Shown: piece after piece, positions 1 to 10,665 of the stretch
Layout: each line of letters opens with the position of its first letter
Position numbering within the stretch: the first letter of the stretch is position 1
DNA from: Desulfobacterales bacterium
Lineage (GTDB): Bacteria > Desulfobacterota > Desulfobacteria > Desulfobacterales > SKZT01
Length of the DNA stretch: 35,585 bases
Direction of reading: 5' to 3'
Assembly (NCBI GenBank): GCA_018399715.1
Contig: JAGYNR010000013.1
Span: forward strand, 1-35,585
Translations under genes and position numbers: made by a program
Notes under the pieces: generated by a model
The model's database searches: none
What the model was told of the DNA's origin: nothing
Seen by the model: only the letters and a program-made list of their open reading frames with translations

Positions 1-1
1 G

Positions 2-256
2 CCCGTGGCCTGGGGGTGGGGCATGGGGTCAAAATCGCCAAAAATGGTTAAAATTCCGGCCGCCTGGTTAATAGAAAGTATGGGCTGGGCCGGAAAAAGA
101 ATCGGCGACTGCGGGATTTGGAAAACGCAACCCCTTAACATTGTCAATTACGGAAATGCCACACCAAAAGAACTGTTTAATTTTATCAAATTTGTAAAAC
201 ATAAAATTTTCGATACGTATGGGGTGACGGTTGAAAAAGAAATCGTGGTGATTTGA
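2..256 (+). CDS. murB: UDP-N-acetylenolpyruvoylglucosamine reductase, C-terminal part (5' end outside window)
   Basis: Translation contains IPAAWLIESMGWAGKRIGDCGIWKTQPLNIVNYGNAT, typical of the MurB C-terminus; open to the window edge. Confidence 0.85.
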   Translation, partial: PVAWGWGMGSKSPKMVKIPAAWLIESMGWAGKRIGDCGIWKTQPLNIVNYGNATPKELFNFIKFVKHKIFDTYGVTVEKEIVVI

Positions 257-259
257 AAA

Positions 260-943
260 TCACACAAGATGGTTTTTCTCTTTTTCCGACAAGTATCGCC
301 AATGGCCTTCCGGTAATTTTCCCAGGTGAATATCGGCAACGCGGATTCGTTTTAATTCTACCACCCGGTTTCCAAGCTTGCGCACCATACGGCGAATTTG
401 TCGGTTTTTGCCTTCTTTCAGAACAATAGAGAATCGATATCGGGAAATGCGTTGGACGTTTGCCGGGCGGGTTTTGGCTCCCAGGATGCGAAGTCCCTTC
501 TCTAAAGCCCTTAACGCCCCACCCGGAATCGGATCGGCGACGGTTACAATATATTCTTTTTCATGATCATAGGAAGGGTGCGTGAGCTTAAGATGGAAGT
601 TGCCGTCATTGGTAAGCAGTAAAAGCCCTTTCGAATCCTTATCGAGCCTTCCGACCGGATATACCCGCTTATTGATATCGATGAGTTCCATGACAGTTTT
701 GTCACCGGGCTGACTGGCGGAGGTTACATATCCTTCCGGTTTATTAAGTGCGATATAGACGTTTTTTTGGTCCAGAGACAGCAGCGTATTGTCGATTTCA
801 ACGTGATCCTTTTGGGGGTCTACCTTTGTGCCAAGCTGTGTGATAACTTCTCCGTTTACCCTGACCTTTCCTTCCAGTATATATCTTTCCGCGTGACGCC
901 GTGAACAAAAACCAGCTCTGGATATATATTTTTGTAACCTCAT
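260..943 (-). CDS. rluB: 23S rRNA pseudouridine synthase, RsuA/RluB family
   Basis: S4 domain start (MRLQKYISRAGFCSRRHAERYI) and PVGRLDKDSKGLLLLTNDG / EGKNRQIRRM motifs. Confidence 0.88.
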   Translation of the reverse strand: MRLQKYISRAGFCSRRHAERYILEGKVRVNGEVITQLGTKVDPQKDHVEIDNTLLSLDQKNVYIALNKPEGYVTSASQPGDKTVMELIDINKRVYPVGRLDKDSKGLLLLTNDGNFHLKLTHPSYDHEKEYIVTVADPIPGGALRALEKGLRILGAKTRPANVQRISRYRFSIVLKEGKNRQIRRMVRKLGNRVVELKRIRVADIHLGKLPEGHWRYLSEKEKNHLV

Positions 944-1082
944 TTGTGTTTAGATAACATGGCCGGGCTGCCATTATGGTTGTCCGGGAGGCATATATCG
1001 TTAATATTTGTATCCCGGAAGATTTTTGTCGCCCCGTCACAATTTTTTCCGCATATCCAGGACAATTAGCAAGTTAGGGGCC

Positions 1083-1103
1083 AAATGGCAGCCGTTGCCA
1101 TTT
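1083..1103 (-). terminator. hairpin just downstream of ftsZ, possible transcription end
   Basis: Inverted repeat AAATGGCA-GCCGT-TGCCATTT 14 nt past the ftsZ stop; no U-run on the minus strand, so weak as an intrinsic terminator. Confidence 0.3.
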
Positions 1104-1116
1104 TCATTTTTAGTGA

Positions 1117-2325
1117 CTAATCTGCCTTGCGACGGAGAAACGTAGGGATATCCAGATCGCCGTTATCAATGACAATTCCTTTGTAATTTTTGTATGGTTT
1201 ATCAGGTTTAGATTTTCCTTCGTTATGCTTTCTTCGGATAAACGTCGGCTCATCATAGTTGACAGCATTTTCCATGTCAGCATGAGTGATATCCCGAACT
1301 TTCCCCCGGGGTTTTTTGTCCCGAAATTTTTCAGGCATGACTGCATCAGCCTCTGATCCGATACCGGTGGCAATAACGGTAACGCGCATTTCATCGCCAA
1401 GGGAATCATCCACAGCCGTTCCCCAAATAATGTCTGCATCTTCTCCCACTTCATTATAAATGCGGTCTGATGCTTGGGTCATTTCATCCATGGTCAATTC
1501 GCTGGTAGATGTAATATTCATCAAAACTCCCCTGGCTCCCGAAATAGAAACATCTTCCAGAAGAGGATGCGATATGGCCCGCTCAGCCGCCTCAATTGCC
1601 CGGTTTTCACCGCTGGCAATTCCAATGCCCATCAACGCCATACCTGCCTTAGACATGGTTTCCTTGACATCGGCAAAATCCAAATTAATCAATCCCGGCA
1701 TCATGATCAAATCGGTAATCCCTTTCACTGAATGTAGCAGAATCTCATCGGCCTTCCTGAACATTTCCAGCATCGTAGCATTTTTTGAGGCGATGCCTCT
1801 TAAACGGTCGTTAGGAATTGTAATGACTGTATCTGAAACTTCTTTGAGGGCTAAAATACCTTCTTCTGCCTGGCGGTATCGTTTTTTCCCCTCAAAAGAA
1901 AAGGGTTTGGTCACCACGGAAACAGTAAGAATTTGCATGCTTTTGCAAATTTCAGCAATTACCGGAGCAGCGCCGGTGCCGGTCCCTCCGCCGAAACCCG
2001 CCGTAATAAATACCATATGGCTTCCATCCAGAGCCTTACGAATTGTCTCCTCGGCCTCCATGGCTGATTCCCGTCCAACACTAGGATTGTTTCCGGCGCC
2101 AAGGCCTTCTGTCAGCTTTTCTCCCAATTGAACTTTAGTTTCGGCTTTGGAGTTTTCCAATGCCTGTGCATCGGTATTCGCCGTAATGAATTTTACGCCT
2201 TTAAGTTCAGAAATAATCATATTGTTGATGGCATTTCCGCCCCCGCCGCCAATACCGATTACTTTGATTTTTGCAGTTTTTTCTTGTGTGGGACTTTCCA
2301 TTTCTACGTATTCGAATGATGGCAT
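1117..2325 (-). CDS. ftsZ: cell division protein FtsZ
   Basis: GGGGGNAINNM, GGGTGTGAAPVIAE tubulin signature; C-terminal peptide DIPTFLRRKAD. Confidence 0.98.
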   Translation of the reverse strand: MPSFEYVEMESPTQEKTAKIKVIGIGGGGGNAINNMIISELKGVKFITANTDAQALENSKAETKVQLGEKLTEGLGAGNNPSVGRESAMEAEETIRKALDGSHMVFITAGFGGGTGTGAAPVIAEICKSMQILTVSVVTKPFSFEGKKRYRQAEEGILALKEVSDTVITIPNDRLRGIASKNATMLEMFRKADEILLHSVKGITDLIMMPGLINLDFADVKETMSKAGMALMGIGIASGENRAIEAAERAISHPLLEDVSISGARGVLMNITSTSELTMDEMTQASDRIYNEVGEDADIIWGTAVDDSLGDEMRVTVIATGIGSEADAVMPEKFRDKKPRGKVRDITHADMENAVNYDEPTFIRRKHNEGKSKPDKPYKNYKGIVIDNGDLDIPTFLRRKAD

Positions 2326-2444
2326 GTTCCCTCCCTTTTTTGATTATTTTTTTATAAATTCGTTATTTTCTTTAAAGTGTATTTTGCCTTCAGGTTTCAG
2401 TGCTTACGTGCTCCCCTTCCTTTTTATTTTTATTGAAATCTGTT

Positions 2445-3671
2445 TTATAAAATTTCCTTAAACCATTTTTTCATCCGGGTCATGAGCCGGTTGAAAATGT
2501 TTTTATCCCGAATTTTGAATTTTTTGGGGATTTGATTTTTTGCTCCATAAAGTACCAGCCCTACACCTGTGGCGTACATAGGGTTATTGACAACATCCAC
2601 AAGACCGCTGATTCCCTGAGGTTTGCCCAACCGTACAGGTAATTCAAACACGGATTCCGCAATATCCGTGATACCTTCCAGAAGGGCTGAACCGCCTGTG
2701 ATGACCACACCTGAAGCCATGAAGTTCGTCATGTCAGCTCTTTGAATTTCTATTTTAATCAGATTGAAGATTTCTTCCATCCGTGGCTCCAGGATTTCTC
2801 CGAGAATCTGCCGTGGTAATTTCCGGGGTTTACGCCCTCCCATCCCCGGTACGTCAATGGTTTCATTATCGTTAATGGATGAGGTAAGACAAGTCCCGAA
2901 TTCCCTTTTGATTTTTTCAGCTTCGGCAAGAGGTGCCCGCAGGCCAATGGCAATATCGTTTGTTAAATTGTCTCCGCCTAACGAGAGCACAAAAGTGTGT
3001 CGAATATTTTTCTGGGAAAAAATAGCCAGATCGCTGGTTCCGCCTCCCAAATCGATAAGCCCGGTACCCAACTCCTTTTCCTCGTTTGTCAGCACGGCGT
3101 CTCCTGAAGCCAAGGATTGCAGAACAATATCGCAGACATCAAGACCTGCCTGGTTGGCACATTTAACGATATTGTGAGCTGAGGTAACCGCGCCGGTTAC
3201 AATATGAATCCTTGCCTCCAGCCGAACACCTGCCATACCAACCGGATTGTGTATTCCGCCCTGGTCATCCAGTATAAATTCCTGAGGTATTACGTGAATG
3301 ACCTCTCTGTCCATGGGAATTGCTACGGCACGGGCAGCATCGATAACCCGGGTAACATCTTGCTCTGTCACCTCCCTGCCCTTGATAGCGATAATACCAT
3401 GGCTGTTAAAACCTGTAATGTGTCCTCCCGCAATACCAGCATATACTGAAGAAATTTCACACCCGGCCATCAGTTCGGCTTCCTCAACAGCTTTTTTTAT
3501 GGACTCCACGGTAGATTCCATATTCACGACCACTCCCTTTCTCAGGCCGATGGAAGGATGATTGCCGATACCAATAATATGAACGCCTGTTCCGGAAACC
3601 TCACCTACAACCGCACAAATTTTTGTTGTACCGATATCAAGTCCGACGATCAGGTTTTCCTGTCCATTCAA
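2445..3671 (-). CDS. ftsA: cell division protein FtsA
   Basis: LIVGLDIGTTKICAVVGE, GLIDLGGGTSDLAIF, VITGGSALLEGI; position between ftsQ and ftsZ. Confidence 0.97.
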   Translation of the reverse strand: MNGQENLIVGLDIGTTKICAVVGEVSGTGVHIIGIGNHPSIGLRKGVVVNMESTVESIKKAVEEAELMAGCEISSVYAGIAGGHITGFNSHGIIAIKGREVTEQDVTRVIDAARAVAIPMDREVIHVIPQEFILDDQGGIHNPVGMAGVRLEARIHIVTGAVTSAHNIVKCANQAGLDVCDIVLQSLASGDAVLTNEEKELGTGLIDLGGGTSDLAIFSQKNIRHTFVLSLGGDNLTNDIAIGLRAPLAEAEKIKREFGTCLTSSINDNETIDVPGMGGRKPRKLPRQILGEILEPRMEEIFNLIKIEIQRADMTNFMASGVVITGGSALLEGITDIAESVFELPVRLGKPQGISGLVDVVNNPMYATGVGLVLYGAKNQIPKKFKIRDKNIFNRLMTRMKKWFKEIL

Positions 3672-3673
3672 CT

Positions 3674-4537
3674 TTATACCTCCTTTTGCTGATCGGCAGT
3701 TTTCTCTGCCGTGGTGGGAAAAACCACAATACGGTTTGGGTTTGCAAGATCAATAGTTGTAAAATCAAAGCTATCATGTTGACGTTGAAAATGAGAAAGT
3801 ACTTTTTTCAAACCGGTTAGTTTGCGGGTATAATCATTAACGCCTAATCTAATACATTTTTCGTTTTCAAAAGCATACAGGGTAAGCCCAATTTGCGGAT
3901 CTACATTGATTCTGCGAATCATATGGGTCGGCAACGGGCAGCCCGGTTGTTCTCCCATCTGAAGCACTTTCATTACAGATGCCATCAAAGTACTTCCCGG
4001 ATCATTGCCAAATTTCAGATCGAAATAGTTCAGGCCGGTTATCAGCGGCAGGTTCCGGCCATCGGAAAGCGTGTATTTTTTAAAAATCTCTCCGTCTGTG
4101 TTCATGACAAATTTTTGACCCATATCTAAAACCGCTAACGATTGATGTTCGGTAACACAGAGAAACAATGTATCCGGCAATTCCCGCCGAACCTCAGCCG
4201 CTTTTATCCACGGATGGCCCAACAGACGCTTTCTGGTGACAGTAAGATTGATGGACAGCAGGTTCATTTCAATTTTCAGTCCGGCGCGTTGGAGAATCTG
4301 ATGATATGATATCCTTTCGATTCCCTGCACAATAATTTTTTTGGTTTTGAAATAACTCCATTGGGTCAAGGCGTCATGAGTGAAAATAAACAAGACACTG
4401 ACTACCGGAATTACCAGCACGGATAAAAAAACCTTACAAAATAACCGCAGCCGCTTGATTCGTCTGGCCTTCTTAACAGCAGGGCTTTCTTTCTTAAAAT
4501 TTTTACGAACTTTTTTTTTCTTCACTATCATCATCAA
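3674..4537 (-). CDS. ftsQ: cell division protein FtsQ (POTRA-containing)
   Basis: Single N-terminal TM, POTRA-like region (IIVQGIERISYHQILQRAGL), synteny. Confidence 0.88.
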   Translation of the reverse strand: MMMIVKKKKVRKNFKKESPAVKKARRIKRLRLFCKVFLSVLVIPVVSVLFIFTHDALTQWSYFKTKKIIVQGIERISYHQILQRAGLKIEMNLLSINLTVTRKRLLGHPWIKAAEVRRELPDTLFLCVTEHQSLAVLDMGQKFVMNTDGEIFKKYTLSDGRNLPLITGLNYFDLKFGNDPGSTLMASVMKVLQMGEQPGCPLPTHMIRRINVDPQIGLTLYAFENEKCIRLGVNDYTRKLTGLKKVLSHFQRQHDSFDFTTIDLANPNRIVVFPTTAEKTADQQKEV

Positions 4538-5910
4538 AGCAAGTCTATTTTTTTAAGAATTATTTCGCCTAACTGATAAATATCTCCCGCCCCAAGGGTA
4601 AGAAAAATATCGCCATTTTTCAAATTTGCCGCCAGGTAAGTGGATGCACTGTCAAAATTCTCATAAAAAATTGCTTTCCGGTGGCCATGAGCCACAATCG
4701 AGTTCAGCAGATTATGGCTATCTATACCGGGAATTGGCTGTTCACCCGCCGGATAAATGGGTAACACCACCAGAACATCCGACTGATAAAAAGACCGGGT
4801 GAATTCATCGAAGAGCCCTTTGGTCCGGCTGTAACGATGTGGCTGGAAAGCGACCACCAGTCGGTGGTTCGGCCAGCTTTCTTTTGCCGCCTGCAAGGTC
4901 ATCTTTATTTCTGTAGGATGGTGTCCATAGTCATCCACCACTGTTATCCCTTTTTTTTGACCTTTGATTTCCATTCGACGCTGGACCCCCTCATGAGTCT
5001 CCAGGGCTTCTTTGATTGTCTGAAAAGAAATTCCCACTTCCATGCCTACCGCTACACTTGCCAGAGAATTGGAAACATTGTGAATACCCGGAAGATTAAC
5101 CAGGATTTTTCCTAGGCGCTGACCCATATGATATACTGTAAATCGGCTTTGCAACCCCGAAAATTCGATATGTGTTGCCTGGAAATCGGCCTGGGTGCTC
5201 ATGCCATAGGTAGTATACCGTTTGGTAATTTTGGGGATTAATTCCTGAACAGACTCATTGTCAAGACAAAGCACCGCCAGCCCATAAAAAGGAATACGAT
5301 GAATAAAGTTGAAAAATACATTTTGGATATCGGCCAGACCTTCATAAAAATCTAAATGCTCTTTATCGATATTGGTTACGACCGCAATGGTGGGAGACAT
5401 TTTCAAAAAAGAACCGTCACTTTCGTCAGCCTCTGCAACGATAAATTCTCCCTTTCCCAACAGCGCATTGGTATTGATGCTTTTCAATTTCCCGCCGATA
5501 ACGACAGTGGGGTCCAATCCTCCTTTTGCCAGAACCGACGAAATGATGGATGTGGTGGTTGTCTTGCCGTGAGCACCGGCAACAGCCACGCTGTATTTGA
5601 GGCGCATCAGTTCGGCCAGCATTTCTGCACGGGGAATGACCGGTATGGATGATTGTCTGGCAGCTTTCACTTCCTGGTTGTCCGGACCGATCGCAGATGA
5701 CATAACAACAACATCGGCGCCGCTGATATTTTCTTTTCGATGCCCGATTTTGATGGTTCCGCCCAGTTTTTTCAGACGATCGGTAATATCGGAAGTTTTG
5801 ATATCCGAGCCGGAAACCGAATATCCCAAATTTAACAGAAGTTCCGCAATTCCGCTCATACCGATTCCGCCGATACCCACAAAATGGATATGGTATTGTT
5901 TTAAATACAT
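4534..5910 (-). CDS. murC: UDP-N-acetylmuramate--L-alanine ligase
   Basis: HFVGIGGIGMSGIAELL, GAHGKTTTTSII; start set at MYLKQYHIHFVG (the ORF track extends to 5949). Confidence 0.96.
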   Translation of the reverse strand: MYLKQYHIHFVGIGGIGMSGIAELLLNLGYSVSGSDIKTSDITDRLKKLGGTIKIGHRKENISGADVVVMSSAIGPDNQEVKAARQSSIPVIPRAEMLAELMRLKYSVAVAGAHGKTTTTSIISSVLAKGGLDPTVVIGGKLKSINTNALLGKGEFIVAEADESDGSFLKMSPTIAVVTNIDKEHLDFYEGLADIQNVFFNFIHRIPFYGLAVLCLDNESVQELIPKITKRYTTYGMSTQADFQATHIEFSGLQSRFTVYHMGQRLGKILVNLPGIHNVSNSLASVAVGMEVGISFQTIKEALETHEGVQRRMEIKGQKKGITVVDDYGHHPTEIKMTLQAAKESWPNHRLVVAFQPHRYSRTKGLFDEFTRSFYQSDVLVVLPIYPAGEQPIPGIDSHNLLNSIVAHGHRKAIFYENFDSASTYLAANLKNGDIFLTLGAGDIYQLGEIILKKIDLL

Positions 5911-5914
5911 CGTC

Positions 5915-6997
5915 TCACTCGTTAATGATTCGGTAACAGTTCTCGACAATCGTTGCTGCAGCTTCTGGTTTTCCCAATTGCCTGGCAGTTTTTCCCATTT
6001 GAGTCAATTTTTGTCGGTTTAAGGCCAGTTGAATAATTTTATCGGCCAGAATTTTACCGGAAAGATTTTTTTGAAGAATCATTTCAGCAGCTCCCCTGTT
6101 ACAAATGGCACGGGCATTGAGCTTTTGATGGTTGTCGGCGGCATGGGGAAAAGGAATAAAAATGGCCGGTTTTCCCATGGCTGTCAATTCCGCAATCGTT
6201 GTTGCACCTGAGCGGCATACCACCAGATCCGCCAGTCGATAAATTCTGGCCATGTCATTAAAAAAAGCGTTTACCTCGTAATGAATAGTGCTTTGTTCAT
6301 AACTCTTTCTGACAATGGTTTCATCTGTTGGACCCGTTTGATGAATAATCCGTAAATCGCGAATCTCATCGAGATATTTTAATGCCTCCATTATAGCCGT
6401 GTTGATTCGGTGCGCGCCTTGACTTCCTCCCAGAACCAGGACGGTGAAAAAATTATCTGGTTGAGGCAAAAAGGAGTTCACAAGTTCTTTACGAACCGGG
6501 TTCCCTGTGTACATCATTTTGTTTAAATGAATTTTTTGGGTATCGGGAAATGAAACAAAAACCCGTTTGGCAAATATGGACAGCATCCGGTTGGTTATAC
6601 CGGGAAAAATATTTTGTTCACAAAGAAATATGGGCTGTCTGAAAATCCATGCAGCTAACACCATCGGGGCAGCGGAATAGCTTCCCATTCCGATGATCAT
6701 ATGAGGTTGAAATTTTTTCAATATCGACATTGACTGAATAAAACCGGCCATCAATTTCCAGATAGCCTGGATTTGCCGGAAAATGCCTCGTCCCTTGAGA
6801 CCTTCTGCTGAAATAATTTTCAGTTTAAAACCATAAGTCGGTAAAACTAAACGTTCGACAGGACGTCCGGTACTGATAAAAATAACCTGATTTTTTTCAT
6901 CTCTGTCAATGAATTCCTGTGCGATAGCAATTCCGGGAAACAGGTGACCACCTGTTCCTCCGCCGGTAATGATGATTTTTAAAGATTTATCGGGCAT
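5915..6997 (-). CDS. murG: undecaprenyldiphospho-muramoylpentapeptide beta-N-acetylglucosaminyltransferase
   Basis: IIITGGGTGGHLFPGIAIA, VLGGSQGAHRIN, CRSGATTIAELTAMGKPAIFIPFPHAADNHQ. Confidence 0.97.
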   Translation of the reverse strand: MPDKSLKIIITGGGTGGHLFPGIAIAQEFIDRDEKNQVIFISTGRPVERLVLPTYGFKLKIISAEGLKGRGIFRQIQAIWKLMAGFIQSMSILKKFQPHMIIGMGSYSAAPMVLAAWIFRQPIFLCEQNIFPGITNRMLSIFAKRVFVSFPDTQKIHLNKMMYTGNPVRKELVNSFLPQPDNFFTVLVLGGSQGAHRINTAIMEALKYLDEIRDLRIIHQTGPTDETIVRKSYEQSTIHYEVNAFFNDMARIYRLADLVVCRSGATTIAELTAMGKPAIFIPFPHAADNHQKLNARAICNRGAAEMILQKNLSGKILADKIIQLALNRQKLTQMGKTARQLGKPEAAATIVENCYRIINE

Positions 6998-8168
6998 TTT
7001 TCATCTTTCCTCCGATATTCATTAAAATACCCATGGCAGCCATATTGATCAGCAAAGAGGTGCCGCCATAGCTTAAAAAAGGAAGGGTTAAGCCTTTCGT
7101 TGGCAAAAGTCCTAAAGCGACCCCCATATTGACCGTCACCTGAACTGCTAACGCTGAAACAATTCCGGTAGCTAATAAAGAACCAAAGATGTTTTCAGCA
7201 TTTTTGGCGATAAAAATTCCCCGACACATAATCCATACGTACATTACCAAAATCAATAACACTCCCATAAACCCGGTTTCTTCTCCGATGACGGAGAAAA
7301 TGAAATCGGTGTGCGGTTCGGGCAGATAAAAAAGTTTCTGGTAACTTTGCCCGATTCCTGTTCCAAAAAGACCTCCGGTACCAAAAGCCATCAGGGAGTG
7401 GATAATCTGGTAACCACCATCGGTCGGATATTGCCAGGGATCCCAGAAAATCATAATACGCTCCAGGCGGTAGGGAGCTTTGATCATTATGAACGTTAAA
7501 AGGGGGATAATGAACAGAAGCGGCGTACCTAAATGAACAAGTTTCACACCAGCAACAAACATCATAATCCATACGATAAGACAGAAAATAAAAATAGTGC
7601 CAAAATCCGGCTGAAATAAAAGCAATACGGACATTATTGCCAATAGTATGAGATGAGGAATAAATCCGATTGAAAATTTGCTGATGTTAGGTTGTTTTTT
7701 GCTAAGAGAATAGGCCATGAAAATAATCAATGTTATTCTGGCTGCCTCCGAGGGCTGAAATGTCCACCGTCCTATTTTCAGCCATCTGCTGGCTCCTCCG
7801 GCTGAATAGCCGATGCCTGGAATGAAAACCAGAGAAAGCAAAATTAAAGTGATGATTAATAACGGGTAGGTCATTTGGCTATATACCCTGAAAGGAATAC
7901 GACGGCAAAAAACCAACATTATGATACCGCCAATAGCAAAAATTGCCTGTTTCCGAAGAAAAAAAGAATCAGCACCGAATTTTTTTAAAGCAATAACAGA
8001 GCTGGCACTATAAACCATCGCGATACCGATGCCTACCAAAAAAAGTACCGGAAACAAGATATGAAGATCATATCCGGTTGGTCGGCCCTTTTTTACAGTT
8101 TTAGTCTTGACAGGTTGGTCAGGTGCCTGTTTTTTATTTGTTTTCATGCTTATTTGCACTGTTATCAT
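6987..8168 (-). CDS. ftsW: lipid II flippase/glycosyltransferase FtsW (SEDS family)
   Basis: SEDS motifs (GIGYSAGGASRWLKIG..FQPSEAARI, PEPHTDFIFSVIGEETGFMG); start may be 8147. Confidence 0.95.
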   Translation of the reverse strand: MITVQISMKTNKKQAPDQPVKTKTVKKGRPTGYDLHILFPVLFLVGIGIAMVYSASSVIALKKFGADSFFLRKQAIFAIGGIIMLVFCRRIPFRVYSQMTYPLLIITLILLSLVFIPGIGYSAGGASRWLKIGRWTFQPSEAARITLIIFMAYSLSKKQPNISKFSIGFIPHLILLAIMSVLLLFQPDFGTIFIFCLIVWIMMFVAGVKLVHLGTPLLFIIPLLTFIMIKAPYRLERIMIFWDPWQYPTDGGYQIIHSLMAFGTGGLFGTGIGQSYQKLFYLPEPHTDFIFSVIGEETGFMGVLLILVMYVWIMCRGIFIAKNAENIFGSLLATGIVSALAVQVTVNMGVALGLLPTKGLTLPFLSYGGTSLLINMAAMGILMNIGGKMKNAR

Positions 8169-8191
8169 CTAATTGATTTATTTCAATCTAC

Positions 8192-9577
8192 CTATTGAAG
8201 TCCGGAAGCAATGCGGTGAACTGCTCTTTTAAAATGTTCGCCGCGATCCTTATAACTTTTATACTTGTCGAAGCTGGCACATGCAGGTGCCAGTAACACG
8301 GTTTCATTTGGTCCGGCGGCTTTATAAGCTTTTAATACGGCGTCATCCATATCGGTTGCCCATTGACAGGGAATTAATCCTTCTAACGTATCATAAATCG
8401 TTTGAGCGGCTTCTCCTAAAAGCACCAGCAGTTTTACTTTTTTATACTGATGTTTCAATGGCGAAAAATCATTTCCTTTGTCGCGCCCCCCCAGTATAAG
8501 AATCAGTGGGGTGTCAAAAGTTTCAATCGCTTTGATGGCAGCATCTACATTGGTGGCCTTGGAATCGTTTACAAAATCGATGCCCTTTAATGTGGCAACT
8601 TTTTCCAGGCGATGCGGAAGTCCTTTAAAGTTTTGAAGAGCGTTTTGAATACCTTCTTTGGAGGCGCCTGCGCTCAATGCTGAAAGGCAGGCGGCGGCAG
8701 CGTTTTGAAGATTATGGAAGCCAGGAAGTGAAAATTTCTTGAGATCGATCCGAAAGGGCACTTCATTTTTTAAATAAATAGAGACGCTGGGTGATTGAAC
8801 CTCCGGGTAGTCGATAATCGCATATCCATGATCATTTTGGGAGTAACCTGTTTCGGAAGATACCCATAACGGTTTACTTCGAACTGAACGGCTCATGTCC
8901 CTGATGACCGGATCAATGATATTTAGTACGGCTACGTCTTCCGGGAGTTGATTTTCAAATAGCCGTCTCTTCGAGTTTACATACGTTTTGAAATCTGGAT
9001 ATCTGTCCATGTGATCTTTCGAGATATTTAGCAGAACAGCTATCTGTGGCCTGAACTGATCAATGGTGTCCAATTGAAAACTGCTCAATTCTACTACCAG
9101 CCAGTCCGCTTTTTTGTGGTCATCGGCATAAGTAATCAGGGGATTTCCGATATTGCCGCCCACAAAAACAGAAAAACCCGACTCTTTCAGCATTTCTCCC
9201 AAAAGGGTGGTCGTAGTGGTTTTTCCGTTGGTGCCGGAGACGGCAATCATCGGTTCAAGTATAAACCTTGAAGCCAGCTCGATTTCACCGATAACCGGAA
9301 TTCCCATTTTTCTTGCCTGGTTCAAAACCGGCAGTTCATGAGGAACTCCCGGACTCACGACAATCAGGTCGGCATCTTGAAATGGTTGATGGGAGTGACT
9401 GCCAAATTCCGTACGAATTCCCAGTTTTTTAAGCCATTGCGGCACATCCCCCAAGGTACTTTCGGGCGCGCTGTCGATTGCCGTAATATGAGCATTTCTT
9501 TTCGCTAGAAATTTGGATACCGCAATGCCGGTTACTCCCAGTCCTACCACGACTATCTTTTTTTCTGAAATTTCCAT
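8192..9577 (-). CDS. murD: UDP-N-acetylmuramoylalanine--D-glutamate ligase
   Basis: KKIVVVGLGVTGIAVSKFL, VSGTNGKTTTTTLLGEML; start at MEISEKK. Confidence 0.96.
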   Translation of the reverse strand: MEISEKKIVVVGLGVTGIAVSKFLAKRNAHITAIDSAPESTLGDVPQWLKKLGIRTEFGSHSHQPFQDADLIVVSPGVPHELPVLNQARKMGIPVIGEIELASRFILEPMIAVSGTNGKTTTTTLLGEMLKESGFSVFVGGNIGNPLITYADDHKKADWLVVELSSFQLDTIDQFRPQIAVLLNISKDHMDRYPDFKTYVNSKRRLFENQLPEDVAVLNIIDPVIRDMSRSVRSKPLWVSSETGYSQNDHGYAIIDYPEVQSPSVSIYLKNEVPFRIDLKKFSLPGFHNLQNAAAACLSALSAGASKEGIQNALQNFKGLPHRLEKVATLKGIDFVNDSKATNVDAAIKAIETFDTPLILILGGRDKGNDFSPLKHQYKKVKLLVLLGEAAQTIYDTLEGLIPCQWATDMDDAVLKAYKAAGPNETVLLAPACASFDKYKSYKDRGEHFKRAVHRIASGLQ

Positions 9578-9585
9578 TTTTAATT

Positions 9586-10665
9586 TTATCTGAGTTTTAA
9601 AGCGCTTAACGCAATTAAGGATAGCGCCACCGCTATAATCCAAAATCGAACGATTACCTTAGGTTCAGCCCACCCCTTTAATTCGAAATGGTGATGAAGC
9701 GGGGCCATTTTAAATATTCGTCTGCCATGTGTCATTTTGAAAAAAAACACCTGAAAAATGACAGACAACACCTCCAAAACAAAGAGTCCCCCCACAATCA
9801 CCAGCATGATTTCCTGCTTAGTGATCACTGCTACCGTTCCCAGGGCGGCTCCCAGGGAAAGAGAGCCTACATCTCCCATAAATACTTGGGCAGGGTATGC
9901 GTTAAACCATAAAAATCCCATGCCTGCTCCTCCCAGTATGCCGCAGAAAATTGTAATTTCACCGGCATTCGGGACAAATTTAAGCTGCAAGTATTCGGCA
10001 AATTTGATATGCCCCGTCACATAAGCAAACACCATGTAAGTACCTGCCGCAATAATCACCGGGCCGATCGCCAGACCGTCCAGACCATCTGTCAAATTGA
10101 CGGCATTTGACGCCCCCACGATAACAAAAGCAGCAAAAACAATATACCAGGGGCCCAGATCCGGCAAAACATTTTTAAAAAACGGAACCGTAACTTGTGA
10201 TGAAAAATTCGGAGTGAAGTAAACCAACACACCGGTTATGAATGCGACGATAACTTGAAGCATTAATTTGCCCCAAACGCCCAGCCCTTTGTTTTGTTTC
10301 TTGACCTGTTTCAGGTAGTCATCGATAAAGCCGATAACGGCAAAACCGATCGTACAAAACAAGACGATCCATACATAATGGTTGGATAGATTAATCCAAA
10401 GCAATGTGGAAATTACAACGGATGAAATGATTAAAACCCCTCCCATGGTGGGGGTGCCTGCCTTTTTTTGATGCTCGGAGGGGCCGTCTTCCTGAATATA
10501 CTGGCCTACCTGAAGCTCTTTGAGTTTTCGAATGATCCATGGCCCCATCAGAAAACAAATAAGGAAAGCTGTCAAACTTCCATAAATAGCCCTAAACGTA
10601 ATATAACGAAATACATTGAAGGCCGAAAACGTTGTATGTAAAGGATACAGCAAATGGTAAATCAT
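9586..10665 (-). CDS. mraY: phospho-N-acetylmuramoyl-pentapeptide-transferase
   Basis: [57 protein letters not shown]. Confidence 0.98.
   Translation of the reverse strand: MIYHLLYPLHTTFSAFNVFRYITFRAIYGSLTAFLICFLMGPWIIRKLKELQVGQYIQEDGPSEHQKKAGTPTMGGVLIISSVVISTLLWINLSNHYVWIVLFCTIGFAVIGFIDDYLKQVKKQNKGLGVWGKLMLQVIVAFITGVLVYFTPNFSSQVTVPFFKNVLPDLGPWYIVFAAFVIVGASNAVNLTDGLDGLAIGPVIIAAGTYMVFAYVTGHIKFAEYLQLKFVPNAGEITIFCGILGGAGMGFLWFNAYPAQVFMGDVGSLSLGAALGTVAVITKQEIMLVIVGGLFVLEVLSVIFQVFFFKMTHGRRIFKMAPLHHHFELKGWAEPKVIVRFWIIAVALSLIALSALKLR

Noticed and set aside
1460-2131. 223-aa plus-strand ORF (and 1474-1731)
   Set aside because: Fully antisense to ftsZ, with no recognisable domain; a codon-bias shadow ORF.
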